From positions 144,753,001-144,817,000 of the forward strand of contig CM065815.1 of NCBI GenBank assembly GCA_033398695.1: DNA of 64,000 nt, in the 5' to 3' direction. A model generated the notes under the pieces. It searched no databases, was not told the DNA's origin, and worked only from the letters and a program-made list of their open reading frames with translations. Source of the stretch: Orobanche coerulescens (taxonomy: Eukaryota; Streptophyta; Magnoliopsida; Lamiales; Orobanchaceae). The translations under genes were made by a program, and so were the position numbers. Positions 59,378-64,000 of this stretch are shown piece by piece; positions within the stretch are counted from its first letter, which is position 1; every line of letters starts with the position of its first letter.

Positions 59378-60914
59378 CTTTTTACATAAATGTCTACTGG
59401 AATAATTTGAAGAAAAACCCAACGGGAGAAAAACTTCCAAACTGTTTGGAGTGATCTTGTAACACGCATAACTTGTTGCATCATACTGCTATTAGGAAAA
59501 GTCCTGAGCAATAATTGAATTTTCTCCACCTCATATCGATTATTCTTGTATGAATATTCATGTGCCGCCTCAGTAAAACTCCATGGGACAAAAACTGAGT
59601 GATCATAAGAGTATAAGTTTCTTCGTACACAGAATATTCATATAGGAGTATCCATGTGTTGCCTCATCAAAACCTTGTCAAGAAAACCATGTGGGAAAAA
59701 CTTGATCGAAGAAAAAAGTGTACAACTACTCCTTCGTACTTTATTTCTTGAGGTCTAATATCGATCTTTGTAATGTCCTCATTATGCCATGAATTTGCCT
59801 CGTCAAACCTTATTAGGAAAAATCCAACGGGAAAAATCCTAATGAATGGAAAAAAGTACACTATTCATGTTAATACGCCATCTTAGTTGTCTCGTTAAAA
59901 ACCTTGCTAGGAAAACCTAATGGGATAAAACCTCAACCAAGGATTATGCTGTCTGTTTGGATAAAAATAAAATATTGTTTACCTGCATTGCTGAATCAAC
60001 TGTCTGAATGGCATAAATGACCATTTTACTCCCTCGATATATATAAAAATATATTAATATTTGTATGCAAAATAGTTTAACACCATACAATTATAAATTG
60101 CACAACATCATAATAATATAACACAATATCTAGTTATAATAGTCATTTGGTTCCATTAAGATGATAGCTTATTGAATAAGGAGATGGGGGATCACTGTTG
60201 CATTAATCTACTATCTTATTGATTAAGCTCCTGATAAATATATTATTAACTGTCCGAAAAAAGTACAACTAGTCTTAAGTAGGAATATAATAAAATATAA
60301 CAGGGATCTTTTTGGACTTTCTTATAAAGCAGTAAAGCTAAAGCACCGTATATATATCTCACACTTGTATAAATAGGAGGGTGAAACGAGTCGACTCTAG
60401 AAGAAATTAAGTTAGGGTGTCTGTGGAAATTCGTCAGTTGGATCTAACGGACATGCTGACATGTCCGTTAAGTGACATGTGTCACCTCCCAATTGGTCCA
60501 CGTAATAATAATAAAAAATAAAAAAATATAAAAAAATAAAAAATCTAGAAAATTTTTAAGAAAATCCAAACTTTATTTTTGAAAAAAATATGAATTATTA
60601 ATATTAAAAATTTGATGTTTTTATTAAAAGATCAAAAAAAAGAAATAAAACATTTTAAAATAAAATAGTTTTTTTATGAAAAGTACAAAATAAAAAATTA
60701 CGAAAACAAAAACTAGCAGTTTTTTTAAAAAAATAATGATAATTCAGTTTTTATTTATTTATGAAAAATAATATTTCAATTTTTTTAGTACTGGAAAATG
60801 TCAAATACTAAAATAGAGTGTATTTTAACGTATCAGGCACTAATCTATTTTTAACGTTTAATTAGATCGGTAAATTATTCAAATTAAGAATAGAAGCTGG
60901 TTGCTTTTTCTTTC

Positions 60915-61202
60915 TAATAATGAATTGAAGCTTTGGGGCCTTATCCGTCTATTCATCCGACCAAACTTTATTTTATTTCGTTGCAATAATTTAAACAAGA
61001 TTTTATACCAATCTTAGAGGAATCAAATATCCTCAAAACTCTCCATTGATACGACATGCTATTTTTTCCATTTATTCCCTTTTATGGATCAGTCGTGGTC
61101 TTCCAAACTAATGGTGTGGACGAATTCTTCACTTCATCCAAATGTGTAAAAGATTATAGTCGCACTTAAAAGCCGAGTGCTCTACCGTTGAGTTAGCAAC
61201 CC
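60915..61202 (-). pseudogene. trnK-UUU: Plastid-derived trnK-UUU 5' exon and intron start, copy 2
   Basis: Exon at 61166-61202, intron start GTGCGACTATAATC. It reads GGCTTTTAA like plastid trnK (copy 1 differs) but has AGAGCACTCGG where copy 1 has AGAGTACTCGG. Confidence 0.85.
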
Positions 61203-61346
61203 GAATAAAATAGAGATTAAACAAAACTTCAAATAAAAACTAAAGGATGTATAGATACAATCGATCAAAATAAATTAAATTTAAACAAAGAGAAAGAAGA
61301 TTCGACGAGCTAATCAATAAAATGCTAAGATTTCATTTGATTAAAC

Positions 61347-62068
<722 letters not shown>

Positions 62069-62092
62069 TTTTTTGGAGAGTAATCTGAAGAA

Positions 62093-62307
62093 ATAATCTT
62101 AAATCTTTGTGTACTAACCCTAATCGAATTGTTTTGGATTCAAAAGTAAAAGAAATCATTTTATCTACGAATGGTGGTAAAATTGGCGTATTACAAAACC
62201 ATACTCCTATTGCTACAGCTCTAGATATAGGACTTTTGCGAATACGACTTAAGGACCAATGGTTAATGATGGACCTAATGGGTGGTTTTGTTATAATAGA
62301 TACTAAT
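62093..62307 (+). pseudogene. atpE: Plastid-derived atpE 5' part, copy 2
   Basis: Starts ATAATC instead of ATGACC, so the start codon is lost as in copy 1. [15 protein letters not shown] is open here. It is cut by the D-type LTR at 62308. Confidence 0.88.
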
Positions 62308-62946
62308 TGTAATATCCGTACCTTTCCATTTTTAGCAGTTTCCATTTTTGGTGTATGTCTATTTTTATCGACTCGCTTGTAACCGTTTCAACAGTTTGAA
62401 TCTACTTTATTCTTGCAGTTTTTCCATTTGGACGAGTTTTGGTGATGTTTTCACGTAATTTCATTTTATGACATGTTTTGCCGTATGAACGTTCGATTCT
62501 CGTAAAACTCGTTCGTTTTCATTATTTCTTAGTCTGTGCAAGTTCGTGTGGTTGAGTTGATCGTGTTGAGACTTTCGGTTTGTAAATCCGACGTTGTATC
62601 GTGATTTTCGGGCACTTGGGCCATTTTTGTAATTTCCTATAAGTTTAGGGAACTTCATCTTCTTTGTCGTATTTCGGATTTCCCGGTAGTCGGAATTATA
62701 TATTTTTCAGCGCTTAGATCTATCGTCTTGTATGTTTCGTTTTTGTGTTTCTGGATTCTGGCCTTGTCGTGCGTTTCGAGTTTCGTACCTTCGGCAACAG
62801 CGTACTGATCTGAGCAGTACTGAACTGCTGCGTGGGAAGCGCACGCTACTCCTTATTACCTTGCGTGCGCTACCGGTGTGCAGTTAGCGTACGTTAACTT
62901 GTTATTGTTAGCGTGCACTATCGAGTGGTATTTAGCGCGTGCTAAG
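62308..62946 (+). repeat. D-type 5' LTR, copy 2 (interrupted)
   Basis: The first 639 bp of a D LTR at the same position in atpE as at 28555, matching 28555-29195. It includes the start of the TAGCGCGTGCTAA palindrome array (62840-62946). At CTAAG (62942-62946) a minus-strand LTR is inserted. The rest is outside the window or lost. Confidence 0.9.
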
Positions 62947-63021
62947 TGTAACACCCCCAATCCACTCAAGGATATTACACGCCGTAGACCCTCTCCTTGA
63001 GGATCTACCAGGCTGATAACT

Positions 63022-63256
63022 AAAATCAAACATCTAAACATCGCCTTTAAGGCTAAAATGACTCAGTAGACCGACTTGGTCTTTAAATAATAACATACAA
63101 CTCAATTCCAAACACATACCCACGCAGGGGTCAAAATACAATAAACTCCCGTACAACGGGGAAAAGATACCGCAGCAGAAAAGAAAATACAACTGGACCA
63201 ATACGACATCAACGGAACCTCGTGTGATTAGTATCGTTCATCTTTCATCATCCTTC
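63022..63256. repeat. Long inverted repeat, left arm
   Basis: About 235 bp, nearly perfectly complementary to 63765-64000, with a 508-bp spacer. It ends at TCATCATCCTTC. Confidence 0.92.
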
Positions 63257-63764
63257 GCGCCGACCCTGTGCTATGCTCCAAAACCTGAATGCAAAAATAG
63301 ACATCCACCCCCCGAATACTCGGGGGTTAGCAAAACTCCACTGTTTTGCTAGTGCAAGTACAAGTGCAAATACGAGCCATACAATTCACATTACACGAAT
63401 AACAATAACCAGGAATCCTCAAAAAAATCCAAACGTAACGAAAAGCACTTCCCGAGGCAAGAGTTTGGTAAAATATTCTAAAACCGAAAGGTCACAAATC
63501 AAGGGAAAACAATTTATAAAACTGTTTAAATGCCATCGAGAGTTTTGATAGAAAACAACTTAGGATTTTCAAATCCTTATCTTTCCAAAAATCAACAGGG
63601 TCACAGCCCAAAGGTTTTGTTTTCACAAATAGAAAACCGACAATAATTCACAGGGCCAGAGCCCAACATCACGTGTCCTCGACGGACATAAAATCAACAA
63701 AACATAATCGCACACGCGCATCGCCTAGGACCGGGACGAAGCCACAAATCCCACTCGAGCCCTT

Positions 63765-64000
63765 GAAGGATGATGAAAGATGAACGATACTAATCACACG
63801 AGGTTCCGTTGATGTCGTATTGGTCCAGTTGTATTTTCTTTTCCGCTGCGGTATCTTTTCCCCGTTGTACGGGAGTTTATTGTATTTTGACCCCTGCGTG
63901 GGTATGTGTTTGGAATTGAGTTGTATGTTATTATTGAAAGACCAAGTCGGTCTACTGAGTCATTTTAGCCTTAAAGGCGATGTTTAGATGTTTGATTTTT
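63765..64000. repeat. Long inverted repeat, right arm (cut by window end)
   Basis: Starts GAAGGATGATGAAAG and continues to the last base of the window, so the full arm is probably longer (the left LTR has another 75 bp to its terminus). Confidence 0.92.

Larger units (their letters stand above)
62947..64000 (-). mobile_element. Minus-strand gypsy LTR, rearranged, running off the window
   Basis: It starts TGTAACACCCCCAATCC, the reverse complement of an LTR 3' end. Reading in reverse it shows the LTR features of the C family: GGTAGATCCTCAAGGAGAGGG, ACTAGCAAAACAGTGG, the GCTAACCCCCGAG hairpin and the acceptor-like GCATTCAG|GTT. Near 63757 the sequence flips: 63765-64000 is the reverse complement of 63022-63256. 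Whether this is one rearranged LTR or two head-to-head LTRs cannot be settled here. Confidence 0.8.

Overview
The window is nuclear DNA of a flowering plant, probably a eudicot; the species cannot be named from the sequence. It is a gene-poor, heterochromatin-like stack of nested LTR retrotransposons (Ty1/copia and Ty3/gypsy chromoviruses), smaller transposons, and old copies of plastid DNA. I see no functional single-copy host gene. The coding sequences belong to retrotransposons and are mostly broken.

Layout. 1-1276: plastid-derived trnM and trnV (with its group II intron). 2007-10814: a decayed copia element with short LTRs and target-site duplication (TSD) ATTCC. It carries a Pack-MULE (3570-4781) holding two exons of an NPH3-family gene, and a gypsy solo LTR (7666-9857). 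10847-11204: a tRNA-derived SINE with a 16-bp TSD. 11841-12200 and 25702-26424: a truncated minus-strand copia element, split by a very long solo LTR (called A, 12201-25701), which is itself split by a complete Ty3/gypsy chromovirus (B, 16715-25259). 26425-28554: an inverted-repeat arm, then a mosaic of plastid trnK, rps16, atpB and atpE pieces. 28555-59377: a Ty3/gypsy chromovirus (D) whose gag is interrupted by a 23.4-kb block. That block (C array, 31538-54974) is LTR-int-LTR-int-LTR-int-LTR: three gag-only (TR-GAG type, non-autonomous) internal regions of exactly 3330 bp each, four LTRs, and one TSD (GATAA) around the whole. LTR1 carries a hAT-like element and LTR4 a further gypsy solo LTR (F2). 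59381-62946: a second copy of the copia/plastid/D-LTR segment, lacking A. 62947-64000: a minus-strand LTR ending in a long inverted repeat that runs off the window.

Order of events (inference from nesting): plastid DNA, inverted-repeat arms and minus-strand copia first; D inserted into atpE; then a tandem duplication joining D's 3' LTR to the copia remnant; A inserted into only one copy, and B into A. The C element inserted into D gag, was expanded to a tandem array, and received the hAT element and F2.

The most unusual signals are shared designs across the gypsy LTRs (called F1, A, B, D, C and F2 here), despite little overall similarity. Each has (1) an array of a short CG-centred palindrome upstream of the TATA box; (2) in most families a TATA box inside or touching an inverted repeat; (3) a putative GC-AG intron with donor AG|GCAAGT, a CTAAC-like branch site and a TTTCAG-type acceptor; and (4) in most families a minisatellite of about 72 bp inside that intron. 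I know of no description of this combination. It and the TR-GAG tandem array are the main candidates for something new.
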